Shown: positions 1-9,916 of the stretch, piece after piece
How positions within the stretch are numbered: position 1 is the stretch's first letter
Layout of the letters: each line of letters starts with the position of its first letter
Assembly (NCBI GenBank): GCA_027482245.1
Contig: JAIXWG010000015.1
Location: 186,001-250,000, forward strand
Direction: 5' to 3'
DNA from: Acetobacteraceae bacterium
Lineage (GTDB): Bacteria; Pseudomonadota; Alphaproteobacteria; Acetobacterales; Acetobacteraceae
DNA length: 64,000 nt
Position numbers and translations under genes: made by a program
Notes under the pieces: generated by a model
What the model saw: only the letters and a program-made list of their open reading frames with translations
The model's database searches: none
What the model was told of the DNA's origin: nothing

Positions 1-589
1 GCGCCGAGAGCCGGTCCAGGCACTGGGCCGCGACGCCGCGCTGGATGGTGGTGAATTCGAAGGACAGGCTGCGTGGTGCGCGCGTCAGCCCGGCCAGCGC
101 CACCGCCTCATACCCCTCGACGTCGATCTTCACGAAGTCGGGCAGGCCATGGGCGGCGGCCAGCGCGTCCAGCGTCGTCACGGGCAGGCGGAGTTCCCGG
201 TCCCAGACCTGGCCTTCCCAGCCGGCCGCGCCATCGGCGGCGGCGACGAAATCGGCGCTGGCCGTGGCGACGGTCGGGTTGGCGGAATTGACGCGCAGCA
301 CGGCCTCGCCCACCGCCTCGCCCACCAGTGATTCCACCAGCGTGAAGCCCGCATCACCGCGAAAGGCGCGGCGGAGGAAGCGCGCCAGCAGCGGCTGCGG
401 CTCCACCGCCACCGCCCGGGCCCCCAGCCGCCTGAAGCTGGCCGCCCGGTCGCCCACATGGGCACCCACGTCGAAGCCAAGCTCCCCCGGCCCGAGGAAC
501 CGCGCCTGGAACTCATCCAGCGCCGCCGCCCGTCCGGGCGCCCGCAGATAGGTCCGGATGGAGGCGCGGACCGCCGCGACGGTCGTCAC
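1..589 (-). CDS. FkbM family SAM-dependent methyltransferase (C-terminus beyond window)
   Basis: The frame runs leftward from a GTG at 589 to the window edge, so the C-terminus is missing. A SAM-binding glycine motif (FDVGAHVGD) lies near residue 39 and is followed by an acidic residue in the VAVEPQP strand. The FkbM hallmark VKIDVEGYE is near residue 153. Family members O-methylate sugars or other small metabolites, often in surface-polysaccharide loci; the substrate here cannot be read. The GTG start overlaps the TGA of the upstream glyoxalase-like gene by 4 bp (GTGA), so the two are probably translationally coupled. The family call is firm, the substrate is unknown. Confidence 0.85.
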   Translation of the reverse strand, partial: MTTVAAVRASIRTYLRAPGRAAALDEFQARFLGPGELGFDVGAHVGDRAASFRRLGARAVAVEPQPLLARFLRRAFRGDAGFTLVESLVGEAVGEAVLRVNSANPTVATASADFVAAADGAAGWEGQVWDRELRLPVTTLDALAAAHGLPDFVKIDVEGYEAVALAGLTRAPRSLSFEFTTIQRGVAAQCLDRLSA

Positions 590-1470
590 CGGAACACCAC
601 CGCGGCGCCGCCCGCCTGCTCCGGCGGCACCATGATGCCGTCCGGCGCGTCGCGCAGCGGAAGCCCCGCCAGCACGGCCCGCGCGGCGCGGCCCTGGTCG
701 CCGGTGCGGATCACCATCCCCGCCATGAAGGGCAGGCTCGGCGCCTCCACCCCCGGCAGCACCCGCCCGAGCGAAGCCGCCGGCAGGATGCGGACCACCG
801 TCTCCATCCGGGGCGAGAAGGGCCCCGCCGCGCCCGCCGCGCCCGGCAGCCTCAGGCGAAAACCCGCCACCGGATCGGGCTCCGCCGGCATGCCCGCGAG
901 GCGGGAGAGGCGCGCCGTCGTCTCCGCCGGGTCGGCGGCGGCCAGGATCGCCGTCTCCAGCGCCTCCGCGCCGTTGCTGTGGCCCATCCAGCGAGGGTCC
1001 CAGACGAGTTCCGGCGTCATGTGCTGCACCAGCTGGATCCGCCCCTCCGGCGCATCGGGGAAGGGCAGCCGGGCGAAGCGGGCGATGGGACCGCCTTCCT
1101 CGACCGGGCGCTGCAGCCAGGCAATGCCCGGGATCGCCATCCCCCCCGCCCGCAGCCGCGCCAGATTCCCCTCCGCATCCCCCATCCCGAAGGCGCAGAT
1201 ATGCGCGCCCGCGTAGCGCGCCAGGAACCCGTCCAGGCCGTTCGCGAACAGCGCGGGGTCGTGGATGCCGAGCAGCTCGACATAGCCGTGCTTCAGGAAG
1301 GCGCAGCGATTGGCCGATCCGAAGGGCTCCACCGGACCATCCGGCGTCCGGCGGCCGGATTGCTGCGCGAAGGGGGACAGGACGAAGCCCATCCGCTCCC
1401 ACGCCGCCCACAAGGGCGCGGGGTCGCGGGCGCAGAGGCCGAGATGGTCGAGGACCGTGGCGCTGCTCAT
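586..1470 (-). CDS. VOC superfamily / glyoxalase-like domain protein
   Basis: The protein has about 294 residues and begins MSSATVLDHLGLC. The opening beta strand with a His (LDHLGLC), followed by WERMGF, a central VQHMTPELVW segment and a second half ending in IMVPPEQAGG, is the usual pattern of the glyoxalase-like (Glyoxalase_3 type) proteins of the vicinal oxygen chelate fold. The likely metal ligands are the His in LDH and the His in QHMTP. The ATG at 1470 is preferred because the frame upstream of it runs into a repeated intergenic hairpin element. It lies directly upstream of the FkbM gene, overlapping it by 4 bp. No substrate can be assigned. Confidence 0.75.
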   Translation of the reverse strand: MSSATVLDHLGLCARDPAPLWAAWERMGFVLSPFAQQSGRRTPDGPVEPFGSANRCAFLKHGYVELLGIHDPALFANGLDGFLARYAGAHICAFGMGDAEGNLARLRAGGMAIPGIAWLQRPVEEGGPIARFARLPFPDAPEGRIQLVQHMTPELVWDPRWMGHSNGAEALETAILAAADPAETTARLSRLAGMPAEPDPVAGFRLRLPGAAGAAGPFSPRMETVVRILPAASLGRVLPGVEAPSLPFMAGMVIRTGDQGRAARAVLAGLPLRDAPDGIMVPPEQAGGAAVVFR

Positions 1471-1479
1471 GGGAGAAAC

Positions 1480-1541
1480 GGGGAAGGCGTTGCCTTCCCC
1501 GGACCCCATCCACCAGGCCCGAGACGGGCCTGGACCGTCGT
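1480..1541. repeat. double-hairpin intergenic repeat, copy 1
   Basis: Two perfect short palindromes lie side by side: GGGGAAGGC/GCCTTCCCC (1480-1488, 1492-1500) and CCAGGCCCG/CGGGCCTGG (1513-1521, 1525-1533), linked by a GGACCCCATCCA spacer and followed by ACCGTCGTC. Nearly the same string recurs at about 14221, inverted at about 37230, and in a diverged form at about 55341, always between genes. It resembles a REP/BIME-like element and could also terminate transcription from the GST gene. Confidence 0.75.
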
Positions 1542-1555
1542 CAGGGGGAACGACC

Positions 1556-2215
1556 TCACAGGGCGGGGTTCTCGTATTTGTCGAGCAGCCAGTCCGCCGG
1601 CTCGGCGGCAGCCTCCCGGTACCAGCGATCGACCAGGGGATGCGCGCGCACGGCAGCGACATAGGCACGCGACGTGCCGTTCAGCTCCGGCTGCCAGGTC
1701 AGGAAACGCGCCACCACCGGGGCATACATCGCATCGACCAGCGTGAAGTCGATGCCGGTCAGGAAGGGCCCGCCATACTCGCCGATCGCCTCCGCCCAGA
1801 TCGCCTGGATGCGCGCGATGTCGGCCAGGCTCTCCGGATTCCGGCCATGGCCCGGAAACTCCCGGCCGAGATTCATCGGCATCGCCATGCGCAGCGCCCG
1901 GAAGCCCGCATGCATCTCCGCCGCGATGCTCCGCGCATGGGCGCGGGCCGCCCGCTTGCGCGGCCAGAGGTCGGCCTTGAACTCGGAACAGTACTCCGCG
2001 ATCGCGATGCTCTCCCACATCCGGGCGCCGCGATGCTCGAGGTAGGGGACCATGCCGTTGGGGGAGATCGCCTTGATGGCCTGGGTGCCCCCGCCGCCCG
2101 CCAGCGGCACCACCACCTCCTCCACATCCAGCTGCGCCAGCTGCACCATCAGCCAGCCGCGCAGGCTCCAGGAGGAGTAGCGCTTCGTCCCGATCACCAG
2201 CCTGCCTTCGGCCAT
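1556..2215 (-). CDS. glutathione S-transferase family protein
   Basis: The protein has about 219 residues with an N-terminal thioredoxin-like GST domain and a helical C-terminal domain. The GST-N features are RYSSWSLRGW near the start (candidate activating Ser/Tyr), the cis-proline segment SPNGMVPYL and the glutathione gamma-Glu contact ESIAIAEY. It probably conjugates or reduces small electrophiles with glutathione in the cytoplasm. The ATG at 2215 is preferred over the one at 2248 because AGGGGAA sits about seven bases before it. The gene is followed by the double-hairpin repeat and then by the glyoxalase-like gene, another family associated with electrophile detoxification. Confidence 0.85.
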   Translation of the reverse strand: MAEGRLVIGTKRYSSWSLRGWLMVQLAQLDVEEVVVPLAGGGGTQAIKAISPNGMVPYLEHRGARMWESIAIAEYCSEFKADLWPRKRAARAHARSIAAEMHAGFRALRMAMPMNLGREFPGHGRNPESLADIARIQAIWAEAIGEYGGPFLTGIDFTLVDAMYAPVVARFLTWQPELNGTSRAYVAAVRAHPLVDRWYREAAAEPADWLLDKYENPAL

Positions 2216-2316
2216 GGCCGCGTTCCCCTGATCCGTTTCCGGATTCATGGCACGGCCGGCGCCGCCTGTCCCGAGGGGGACGAGAGGGTTCCCTCGTCGC
2301 CGGGTGCCTGAGCGCC

Positions 2317-3378
2317 CTACCGCGCCTCCGCCACCTCCGCCCGGCCCGGGCCCGCGCCCTGCATCAGCCCCGCATGGACGGCCTGCTGCCGCCTCAGATC
2401 CAGCCGCACCTCCGCATGCACCTGGCCCAGCGTCCGGTGGCGGCCATTCCGGGCGATGAAGACGTTGCGGTTCGCAGCCACCGCATCAGGACCCACGACA
2501 TCCGAGGCACGCTGCGAGGGCGCGCGGGCAAGCTGCCGCAGGAACCGTCGGGCCCCCACCGGACCGAGGAAATGCACGAGATAGAGGTCGGCATCCGTCA
2601 CCGGCCGCCGCAGGAACGCGGCAAGATTCTCCTTCTCGAGGCCGAGCCGCGCCATGGCCAAGGCGACGGACAGGTCCGGATCGTCGCGGAGGACCAGCAT
2701 CTCCTCCAGCAGCCGATCGTCGCGGGCGGAGATTTCGCCGGTCTCGGGATCCGTCGACAGGGCCGCCGCATGGAAGGCCAGCCCACGCGCCGGCCCATGG
2801 TCCCGCACCGCTTCGAGCCATGTCGTCCGGGTGAACTGCATCAGCCCCCGCGCCGAGGAGGCCGGGTTCCGCGCCGTCGCGACGAAGCGGCTTTCCCGGG
2901 AGGCCAGGGCGAAGAGCAGGACCCGCTCGGACGGGCTCGCCGCCACGGATTGCAGGGCGCGGAGAACCTCGGGGCTCACCGCGGGCAGCGTCTGCGGCGC
3001 CGCCACGGGCGGAGGCGCGGCGTCGATGCGGCCGCCGCGCGTGGCCGCCGCCCGCACGCCCCCGCGCGCGGGGCGGGAGGCTGCCTGGCGCGGCGCGGCG
3101 CGCCCCCGCGCCTCGCGCGGGGCAGGCTGCTGGCGCCTGGCCTCCACGCGGCTGGCCGCCCGCGCCGGCGGACCCGCCCGATGGGATGCAGTGGACGCAG
3201 TCCCGGTGCCACGCCCGCCGGCTGCCTCGGCCTCGATGCTGGCCCAGGGCGTGGCGATCAGGAAGGTGCCGATGACGAGGATCGTCTTCAGCCGGCACGC
3301 CCAGCGCCCGCCCCGACCCCTCGATGCTCCGGACAGCCCATCGCGGGTGCGGGGCTCGGCAGGCGACAGGCATGTCAC
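2317..3378 (-). CDS. lytic transglycosylase-like protein (SLT domain), exported
   Basis: The GTG at 3378 has GGGAGAGAA upstream and gives about 353 residues. The N-terminus has an Arg-rich stretch and then a hydrophobic segment (TILVIGTFLIATPWA), which suggests export or membrane anchoring. A long Ala/Arg/Pro-rich linker follows. The C-terminal half carries the SLT/GH23 motifs: ASRESRF with the catalytic Glu, then SSARGLMQFTRTTW. Such enzymes cleave peptidoglycan glycan strands, giving 1,6-anhydro-muropeptides. The mapped start is uncertain because the n-region would be long (about 30 residues). It diverges from the WbpM-type gene and no operon partner is visible. Confidence 0.75.
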   Translation of the reverse strand: MTCLSPAEPRTRDGLSGASRGRGGRWACRLKTILVIGTFLIATPWASIEAEAAGGRGTGTASTASHRAGPPARAASRVEARRQQPAPREARGRAAPRQAASRPARGGVRAAATRGGRIDAAPPPVAAPQTLPAVSPEVLRALQSVAASPSERVLLFALASRESRFVATARNPASSARGLMQFTRTTWLEAVRDHGPARGLAFHAAALSTDPETGEISARDDRLLEEMLVLRDDPDLSVALAMARLGLEKENLAAFLRRPVTDADLYLVHFLGPVGARRFLRQLARAPSQRASDVVGPDAVAANRNVFIARNGRHRTLGQVHAEVRLDLRRQQAVHAGLMQGAGPGRAEVAEAR

Positions 3379-3713
3379 GGCAGGTTCTCTCCCGTAAGCG
3401 TGGCATGGCGGAGGAAACAGGACCCTGGCCGGTGCCCTCCGGTGAGTGGCGGGGGGACAAGGCCCGTATGATCGCCCCCCCCCGGTCCAGGCGCTGTGTG
3501 ACAGCCCCCCGGGGGTCCGACGGGGGATGCCTTCCCGGTCACCGCGGGGCCCGCCGTCGATGGGGCCGGGCTGTCCTAACGGCCATGTCCAGCGTTCGGT
3601 TCCGCCCGGGCCGCCCGGCACGGTCACCCGGCGCCCCAGGCAGGCCGATGCGACGGGGGCGGCATGACGCCCGGCACTAGCGACCGCGACCGCGCGGGAG
3701 TAGCAACCGGGGC
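3379..3713. other. 335-bp intergenic region between divergent genes
   Basis: This must hold the promoters of the leftward transglycosylase gene and the rightward dehydratase gene. It contains several G or C homopolymer tracts (around 3450-3480 and 3505-3515). I see no convincing coding frame, RNA or operator. Confidence 0.5.
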
Positions 3714-5678
3714 ATGGCTGCTTCGGCTCGGGACCGCATCCTCCTCAACCTGTTGCTCGACTCGCTGGTGGCGGCACTCGCCCTGCCCGCCGCGGTCTGG
3801 CTGGCCGCGCCCGGCGCCTGGCCGCCAGCCCCGTGGTGGGCCAGCGCCGTCCCGGGCGGCATCGCGGCGCTGATGGCGGTCGGCGTGCCGCTGCGCCTGC
3901 CCCAGCAATACTGGCGCTTCGCCTCCCTGCCCGAGGCCCTGTCCATCATCGGCACGGCCGGCGGCGCGGCGGCCATCACCGCCATCGGCCTGCACTGGGC
4001 CGGCGCCTGGACCCCGCCCAACCCGGGCTTCCCGGCGATCCATGCGCTGGTGCTCGCAGCGCTGCTCGCCGCGCCCCGCATTGCCGCCCGGCTGCGCCAT
4101 GCCGGCCGCGGCGGTCCGCTATCCGATACCCCCGCCGCCCCCGTGCTGCTGGTCGGCGCGGGTGATGGGGCGGACCTCTTCATCCGCGCCATCGGCCAGG
4201 AACGCAGCCCCGCCTACCGCGTCACCGGCATCCTCTCGCTCCGCTCCCGCCAGCTCGGCCGCCGCATCCACGGCCTGCCCATCCTCGGCACGGCGGAGGA
4301 CGCGGCCTCCATCCTCGACCAGCTGCGGGAGGAAGGGCGCCTCCCCGCCCAGATCATCCTCGCCACTCCCCAGCTCCAGGGCCTGGAACTGCAGCGTTTG
4401 CTGGATGCCGCGGACCGCCACGGGCTGCCGGTGAAGCGCGCGCCCACGCCCACCGCGCTGGGCCCCGCCAGCCGCCGCCCCGGCGAACGCGCGGAAGCCG
4501 AGCCCCGCGTCACGCTCCGCCGGGTGGAGATCGAGGACCTGCTGGACCGCCCGCAGGTGCCGCTGGACCGCGAAGGCATGGCCCGCCTGGTGCAGGGCCG
4601 CCGCGTGCTGGTCACGGGCGCCGGCGGCACCATCGGCGGCGAGCTGGCGCGCCAGGTCGCGGCGCTGGGCCCCGCCAGCCTCACCCTGCTCGACCACGGC
4701 GAATACGTCCTCTACGAGATCGACCTGGAACTGCGCGAACGCCACCCCGGCGTGCCGCGCCGTGCGGTGCTGGCCGATGTGCGCGACGCCGCCCGCATGG
4801 CGCGGCTGATGGCGGAGATCAGGCCCGAGCTCGTCTTCCACGCCGCCGCGCTGAAACACGTGCCGATGGTGGAGAACGACCCGCTGGAGGGGCTGCTGAC
4901 CAACGCGCTCGGCACCCGCATCGTCGCCGATGCGGCGCGGGCGGCGGGCTGTTCGCTGATGGTCTTCATCTCCACCGACAAGGCGGTGAACCCGACCAGC
5001 GTCATGGGCGCCTCCAAGCGGCTGGCGGAGATGTACTGCCAGGCGCTGGACCGCGGCGCGCGCACCAGCGGCACCGGCATGCGGCTGGTGACGGTGCGCT
5101 TCGGCAATGTGCTGGGCTCCACGGGCTCCGTCGTGCCGCTGTTCCGCCGCCAGCTGGAACGCGGCGGCCCGCTGACCGTGACCCACCCCGACATGCGCCG
5201 CTACTTCATGACGGTGCGGGAGGCCGTGGGCCTGGTGCTGCAGGCCAGCGTCGTCGGCGCCACCGGAATACCATGGTTTGCCGGCTCCGCCGGCGGGCAG
5301 GACCAGCCGCCCGAACTCCGCGAAGGTGGCATCTTCGTCCTCGACATGGGCGATCCCGTGAAGATCGTGGACCTCGCCCGCCGCATGATCCGCCTGGCGG
5401 GGCTGCGGCCGGAGGAGGATGTGGAGATCCGCTTCACCGGCCTCCGCCCCGGGGAGAAGCTGTTCGAGGAGCTGTTCCACGGCCAGGAGCCGCCCAGCCC
5501 CACCAACTTCCCGGGCCTGCTGGTCGCGACCCCGCGCACGACGGATGCGGAGGAGATGGGCCGCGCCATCGATGGCGTCGCGGCGCTGGCCGCCGCCGGG
5601 GACCGCAAGGGCGCCCTGGCGCGGCTGAACGCGCTGGTGCCGGAATTCGAGCACGAGACGAACGGGGCGGCGCCGTAG
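3714..5678 (+). CDS. membrane-anchored NDP-sugar 4,6-dehydratase/epimerase (WbpM/CapD type)
   Basis: The 654-residue length suits the long WbpM/CapD class. The N-terminal ~130 residues hold several hydrophobic helices, then a Rossmann-like domain (VLLVGAGDGAD) and the catalytic extended-SDR domain. That domain has the NAD motif TGAGGTIGG near residue 301, FHAAALKHVPMVE, and STDKAVNPTSVMGASKR near residue 420. In the last motif Met occupies the place of the usual SDR Tyr, as in WbpM-like enzymes. The expected reaction is dehydration of UDP-GlcNAc or a similar sugar in surface-polysaccharide or flagellin-glycan synthesis. A DegT aminotransferase that could use the keto-sugar lies at 12.1 kb, and an FkbM methyltransferase lies at the window start. 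Confidence 0.9.
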   Translation: MAASARDRILLNLLLDSLVAALALPAAVWLAAPGAWPPAPWWASAVPGGIAALMAVGVPLRLPQQYWRFASLPEALSIIGTAGGAAAITAIGLHWAGAWTPPNPGFPAIHALVLAALLAAPRIAARLRHAGRGGPLSDTPAAPVLLVGAGDGADLFIRAIGQERSPAYRVTGILSLRSRQLGRRIHGLPILGTAEDAASILDQLREEGRLPAQIILATPQLQGLELQRLLDAADRHGLPVKRAPTPTALGPASRRPGERAEAEPRVTLRRVEIEDLLDRPQVPLDREGMARLVQGRRVLVTGAGGTIGGELARQVAALGPASLTLLDHGEYVLYEIDLELRERHPGVPRRAVLADVRDAARMARLMAEIRPELVFHAAALKHVPMVENDPLEGLLTNALGTRIVADAARAAGCSLMVFISTDKAVNPTSVMGASKRLAEMYCQALDRGARTSGTGMRLVTVRFGNVLGSTGSVVPLFRRQLERGGPLTVTHPDMRRYFMTVREAVGLVLQASVVGATGIPWFAGSAGGQDQPPELREGGIFVLDMGDPVKIVDLARRMIRLAGLRPEEDVEIRFTGLRPGEKLFEELFHGQEPPSPTNFPGLLVATPRTTDAEEMGRAIDGVAALAAAGDRKGALARLNALVPEFEHETNGAAP

Positions 5679-5686
5679 CGCCGCCC
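5665..5686. terminator. hairpin between convergent genes
   Basis: A perfect 9-bp stem (GGGCGGCGC / GCGCCGCCC) with a CGTA loop spans the stop codon of the dehydratase gene and reaches the stop of the convergent chemoreceptor gene. It lacks a T run, so it is a candidate bidirectional terminator or attenuating hairpin rather than a textbook one. Confidence 0.5.
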
Positions 5687-5687
5687 G

Positions 5688-7754
5688 TCACGCCGCGCGG
5701 ATCGCGACCAGGAACCCGTCCACCTTCCCGCGCAGCCCTTCCGCCTGCCGTGCCAGCTCGGCCGAGGCGCCGCGCACCTCTGCCGCCGCGCTGCCCGTGC
5801 GTTCGGCATCGGCGCTGACCCCCGCCGCGTGTTCGGAGGCCTGGCGCGTGCCGGCCGCGGCCTGCGCCACCGCCTGGCCGATCTCCTGCGTCGCCGCCGC
5901 CTGCTGCGCCGCCGTCTCCGCCACCTGCGCGGTCGCGGTGTTCAGCGTCTCGATCGTGCGGGCGATGGCCTGGACCACCTCCACCGTGCGTCCCGTCTCC
6001 GCCTGCATGGCGGCGATCTGGGCGCCGATCTCCTCCGTCGCCTTGGCGGTCTGCGCCGCGAGCGTCTTCACCTCGGAGGCAACGACCGCGAAGCCCTTGC
6101 CCGCCTCGCCCGCCCGCGCCGCCTCGATCGTCGCGTTCAGCGCCAGCAGGTTGGTCTGGCCCGCGATGTCGCCGATCAGCTTCACCACGTCGCCGATGCG
6201 CGCCGCCGCTTCCGACAACCCGCGCACCGTCGCATCCGTGCGTTCGGCCGCTTCCGTCGCCTGCCGGGCCGCGGCGGCGCTGGCGTCGATCTGGCGCACC
6301 ACCTCTCCGATCGAGGCCGAGAGTTCCTCCGTCGCCGCCGCCACGCTGCCGACATTGGCGCTGGCCATGGCGGTGCTGTCCGCAACCGCCGCCGCGCGCG
6401 CCGACCCGTCCTTCGCCGTCGTCGCCATGCCCGTCGCGGTGGTGTCGAGTTCCGTGGCGGCGGAGGCGACGGTGCGCAGCACGCCGGCCGTCTCCTCCCC
6501 GAATTCCGCCAGCAGCGCATCGACGCGCCGCGCGCGCGCCGCCTGCGCTTCCCGCTCCGCCGCCTGCGCCGCTTCCAGCGCGTTCCGCTCGGCGGAGGCC
6601 GCGCGCAGCTGCTCCACCGCCTGCGCCACCTCCCCCAGCTCATCGGCCCGCGCGCTGCCCGGCACGGTCAGCGTCACCTCCCCGCCGCCGATCCGCCGCA
6701 CCACCCGCGCCAGCTCACCGAGCGGGGAGACGAGGCGGCGCATCAGCAGCAGCAGCGCCGCGCCCATCACCGCCAGCGTCGCCGCCGCCATGGCGCCGAT
6801 GATCAGCAGGTCCTGCCAGCCTTGCGCGACCATCGCCTCGCCGGTCGCGATCGCCTCCTCCAGCGCCGCGTCGCGCACGCCGACCATCTGCGTCAGCGCG
6901 CCGGTGGAGAAGCGGCGATGCGCCGTGGGGTCATTCGGCCAGGCCTCCGTCCCGCCGGCCAGGCGCAGCCCGCCGATGCGCACCAGGTTGCGGAAGCCGG
7001 GCTCCCCGCCCGCCAGGTAGCCCTGGCGGATGGAGGTGTCGTAGGCCCGGGCGAGCGCGGCGGAGCCGGTCGCCTCCACCAGCCGTTCCAGCGTGGCGAG
7101 GATCTCCTCCACCCGCCCGGTCAGCTGCTGCGCCGTCGCCAGCGCCTCTGGCGTGATGGTGCCGCCGCCGACCCAGCCATTCAGCAGCAGCCCGCGGCGG
7201 CCGGCGATGTCGCGCAGCTGGCCGCCCTGCATCGCGGTTTCCAGCAGCGGCGCCAAGGCCGGCGCCTGGCGGGACAGTTCGCGCGCCGCGCCCCGTGCCA
7301 GGCCGCTCAGCGCATTACCGTGGTCGTTGCGCACCTGCGACAGCTCCCGCAGCAGGCCGGCATCGCGCTGGGCGGGCGGCTGGGCCGCCGCCGTGGCCGC
7401 GCGTTCCGTCAGCGCCGTCATCGCCCGCAGCGCGTCCCGCGCCGGCGCGGGGTCCAGCCCCACGGTCCGCGCCTTCGCCTCCGCCCCCGCCAGCAGGCGC
7501 TGCATCTCCTCCTGCCCCGCGCGCAGATCCGCCAGGTCCGGCTGCGCCACCGCCATGGCGGTGCTGATGCGCGCGGATTGCAGCGCGAAGGCGGTCTGGC
7601 CGCGCAGCACTTCGCTGATCAGCCTGGTCGCGGTCACAACCCGTTCAGTCTGCTGCAGCTCCCGCCAGGCCTCCTTGGCCTGCCAGGCCAGGGCGACCAG
7701 CCCGGGCAGGGCGATCAGGGCGAAGCACAGCAGCAGCAGGCGGCGAACACGCAT
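5688..7754 (-). CDS. methyl-accepting chemotaxis protein A
   Basis: A 688-residue transmembrane chemoreceptor. TM1 is at about residues 5-24 ([17 protein letters not shown]). A helical periplasmic domain of about 285 residues follows, then TM2 near 313-335, a HAMP domain and a cytoplasmic coiled coil. The hairpin tip holds the conserved [20 protein letters not shown] stretch that contacts CheA and CheW. The periplasmic domain has no cache-like signature that I recognise and looks like a helical bundle. There is no C-terminal CheR/CheB pentapeptide; the protein ends VAIRAA. It is the last of three tandem paralogues on the minus strand. Confidence 0.92.
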   Translation of the reverse strand: MRVRRLLLLCFALIALPGLVALAWQAKEAWRELQQTERVVTATRLISEVLRGQTAFALQSARISTAMAVAQPDLADLRAGQEEMQRLLAGAEAKARTVGLDPAPARDALRAMTALTERAATAAAQPPAQRDAGLLRELSQVRNDHGNALSGLARGAARELSRQAPALAPLLETAMQGGQLRDIAGRRGLLLNGWVGGGTITPEALATAQQLTGRVEEILATLERLVEATGSAALARAYDTSIRQGYLAGGEPGFRNLVRIGGLRLAGGTEAWPNDPTAHRRFSTGALTQMVGVRDAALEEAIATGEAMVAQGWQDLLIIGAMAAATLAVMGAALLLLMRRLVSPLGELARVVRRIGGGEVTLTVPGSARADELGEVAQAVEQLRAASAERNALEAAQAAEREAQAARARRVDALLAEFGEETAGVLRTVASAATELDTTATGMATTAKDGSARAAAVADSTAMASANVGSVAAATEELSASIGEVVRQIDASAAAARQATEAAERTDATVRGLSEAAARIGDVVKLIGDIAGQTNLLALNATIEAARAGEAGKGFAVVASEVKTLAAQTAKATEEIGAQIAAMQAETGRTVEVVQAIARTIETLNTATAQVAETAAQQAAATQEIGQAVAQAAAGTRQASEHAAGVSADAERTGSAAAEVRGASAELARQAEGLRGKVDGFLVAIRAA

Positions 7755-7779
7755 AACGCTTCCTCCGGTCCAGTCGTCG

Positions 7780-9849
7780 TCAGGCGGCGCGGATGGCGCC
7801 GAGGAACCGGTCCACCCGGCCGCGCAGATTCTCCGCCTGCAGCGCCAGCTCGGCGGAGGCCGAGCGCACCTCGGCCGCGGATTGCCCGGTCTGCTCCGCG
7901 CCCTGGCTGACGCCCGCCGCGTGGTGAGAGGCTTCCTGCGTGCCCTGCGCGGCGGCGGCGGCGGCGCGGCCGATCTCCTGCGTCGCTTCCGCCTGCTGCG
8001 CCGCGGCTTCCGCCACCTGTTCGGTGTTGCGGTTCAGCGCCTCGATCGTGCCGGCGATGGCCTGCACCACCTCCACCGTCCGGCCCGTTTCCGCCTGCAT
8101 CGCCGCGATCTGCGCGCCGATCTCTTCCGTCGCCTTCGCGGTCTGGGCGGCCAGCGCCTTCACCTCGCTGGCCACCACCGCGAAGCCCTTGCCGGCCTCC
8201 CCGGCCCGCGCCGCCTCGATCGTCGCGTTCAGCGCCAGCAGGTTCGTCTGGCCGGCGATGTCGCCGATCAGCTTCACCACGTCGCCAATCCGCGCCGCCG
8301 CCTCGGACAGCCCTCGCACCGTCACATCCGTGCGCTCCGCCGCCTCCGTCGCCTGCCGCGCCGTCTGGGCGCTGGCCTCGACCTGGCGCATCACCTCCCC
8401 GATCGAGGCCGACAGCTGCTCCGTCGCCGCCGCCACGCTGCCGACGCTGGTGCTGGCTTCGGCGGAGGATCGCGCCACCGCGCCGGCGCGCTGCGTGCCG
8501 TCCGCCGCCGTCATTGCCATGCTGTTCGCCGTCGCATCCAGCTCCGTCGCGGCGGAGGCGACCGTCCGCAGCACATCGGCCGTTTCCGATTCGAATTCCT
8601 CCAGCAGCGCGTCCACGCGTTGCGCGCGTTCCAGCTGCGCCGCGGCTTCCGCCTTCTGCGCCGCCTCCAGCGCCTCCCGCTCCAGCGACGCCAGGCGCAG
8701 CTGGTCCACGGCGCGCGCCATCTCGCCCAGCTCATCCGGCCGGTCCCGCGCCGGCACGGCCAGCGTCAGCTCGCCGCCGCCGATGCGGCGGACCGCGCCG
8801 GTCAGCTGGCCCAGCGGCGCCACCATGCCCCGCAGCAGCATGACCAGCGCCGCCACCATGAGCGCGCCCGTCAGCAGCATCCCGGCAACGGAGATGGCAA
8901 GCTGCATCCGTGCCGCGGCATCATCGGCCGAGGCACGTTCCAGCGATTCGTCCAGCGCCGCATCGCGCATGTCCAGCAGCCGCGCCAGCGTCTGGATCGT
9001 GTAGCGGGAATAGGTGGCGGTATCCTGCGGCCAGGGGGTTTCCGCCGTCGCCGGCTGCAGCCGCGCCCGCGCCACGCGCAGGAAGCTGCGCCAGTAGGGA
9101 TCGGCTTCCTGCCCGTACAGGCGCTTCAGCTCCGCCAGCGCCCGCGTCAGCCGCGGCGCGCCCGATGCCTCCACCAGCCGCTCGATATTCGCCATCGCAT
9201 CCGTCAGCCGGCCGCTGAGTTCCACCAGGCCTTCCAGCGCCTCCGCCTGGATCGGCGCGCCGCTGATCCAGGGAGAGACGCCGAGCGCCCGCCGGCCCGC
9301 CACCTCGCGCAGGGTCATCGAATGCAGCGCCACCTCGATGAAGGGGGCCACGGCCGGCGCGGTGGTGGTGATGACGCGGGCCGCATCGCCGCCGATCGCG
9401 TTCATGCGGGTGCTGAGGTCCGCGCGCCGGGCCAGAACCTCCTGCAGCAGCGCGGGGTCCCGCGCCGGCACCGGCTGGGCCGCGGCGGCCGTCACGCGGC
9501 GCATCAGGTCCTCCAGCGTGGACGCGGCCTCCCGCACCACCGCAGGGTCGCTGCCCGCGGCCTCCATGCTGCGCGTGGCCGCCGCCAGGCCCTGGATCGC
9601 CGCCGCATGCGTCTGCCGCATGCCCGCGAGGTCAGGCGTCGGCGCCCGCAGCGCGACCGTCAGGTTGCCGGTCTGCACCGCGAAGCTGGATTGCGCGCGG
9701 CCGATGTCGCTGAACACCTGCGTCGCGCGGATCGCGCGCTCCGCCCTGGCGGAATCGCGCCAGGCCTCGCTGGCGAACCAGGTGGACAGCGCCAGCCCCG
9801 GCGCTGCGATGGCGATGAAACCCAGAAGGAAGCGTGACTGGATGCGCAT
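7780..9849 (-). CDS. methyl-accepting chemotaxis protein B
   Basis: A 689-residue paralogue of the flanking receptors with the same plan: TM1 ([15 protein letters not shown]), an all-helical periplasmic domain, TM2 near residue 315, HAMP, and a cytoplasmic signalling hairpin with [19 protein letters not shown]. The sensory half differs clearly from the neighbours while the signalling half is almost the same, so the three probably respond to different ligands but feed one CheA/CheW array. The start ATG (9849) is 67 bp from the stop of the upstream receptor gene. No che genes lie in the window. The ligand cannot be deduced. Confidence 0.92.
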   Translation of the reverse strand: MRIQSRFLLGFIAIAAPGLALSTWFASEAWRDSARAERAIRATQVFSDIGRAQSSFAVQTGNLTVALRAPTPDLAGMRQTHAAAIQGLAAATRSMEAAGSDPAVVREAASTLEDLMRRVTAAAAQPVPARDPALLQEVLARRADLSTRMNAIGGDAARVITTTAPAVAPFIEVALHSMTLREVAGRRALGVSPWISGAPIQAEALEGLVELSGRLTDAMANIERLVEASGAPRLTRALAELKRLYGQEADPYWRSFLRVARARLQPATAETPWPQDTATYSRYTIQTLARLLDMRDAALDESLERASADDAAARMQLAISVAGMLLTGALMVAALVMLLRGMVAPLGQLTGAVRRIGGGELTLAVPARDRPDELGEMARAVDQLRLASLEREALEAAQKAEAAAQLERAQRVDALLEEFESETADVLRTVASAATELDATANSMAMTAADGTQRAGAVARSSAEASTSVGSVAAATEQLSASIGEVMRQVEASAQTARQATEAAERTDVTVRGLSEAAARIGDVVKLIGDIAGQTNLLALNATIEAARAGEAGKGFAVVASEVKALAAQTAKATEEIGAQIAAMQAETGRTVEVVQAIAGTIEALNRNTEQVAEAAAQQAEATQEIGRAAAAAAQGTQEASHHAAGVSQGAEQTGQSAAEVRSASAELALQAENLRGRVDRFLGAIRAA

Positions 9850-9916
9850 CGTAATCCTGCGGCGGTCGTTGCGCCGCAGGATAGGCGAGCAACCTTGCCC
9901 CGCCCTTAATCGGGCG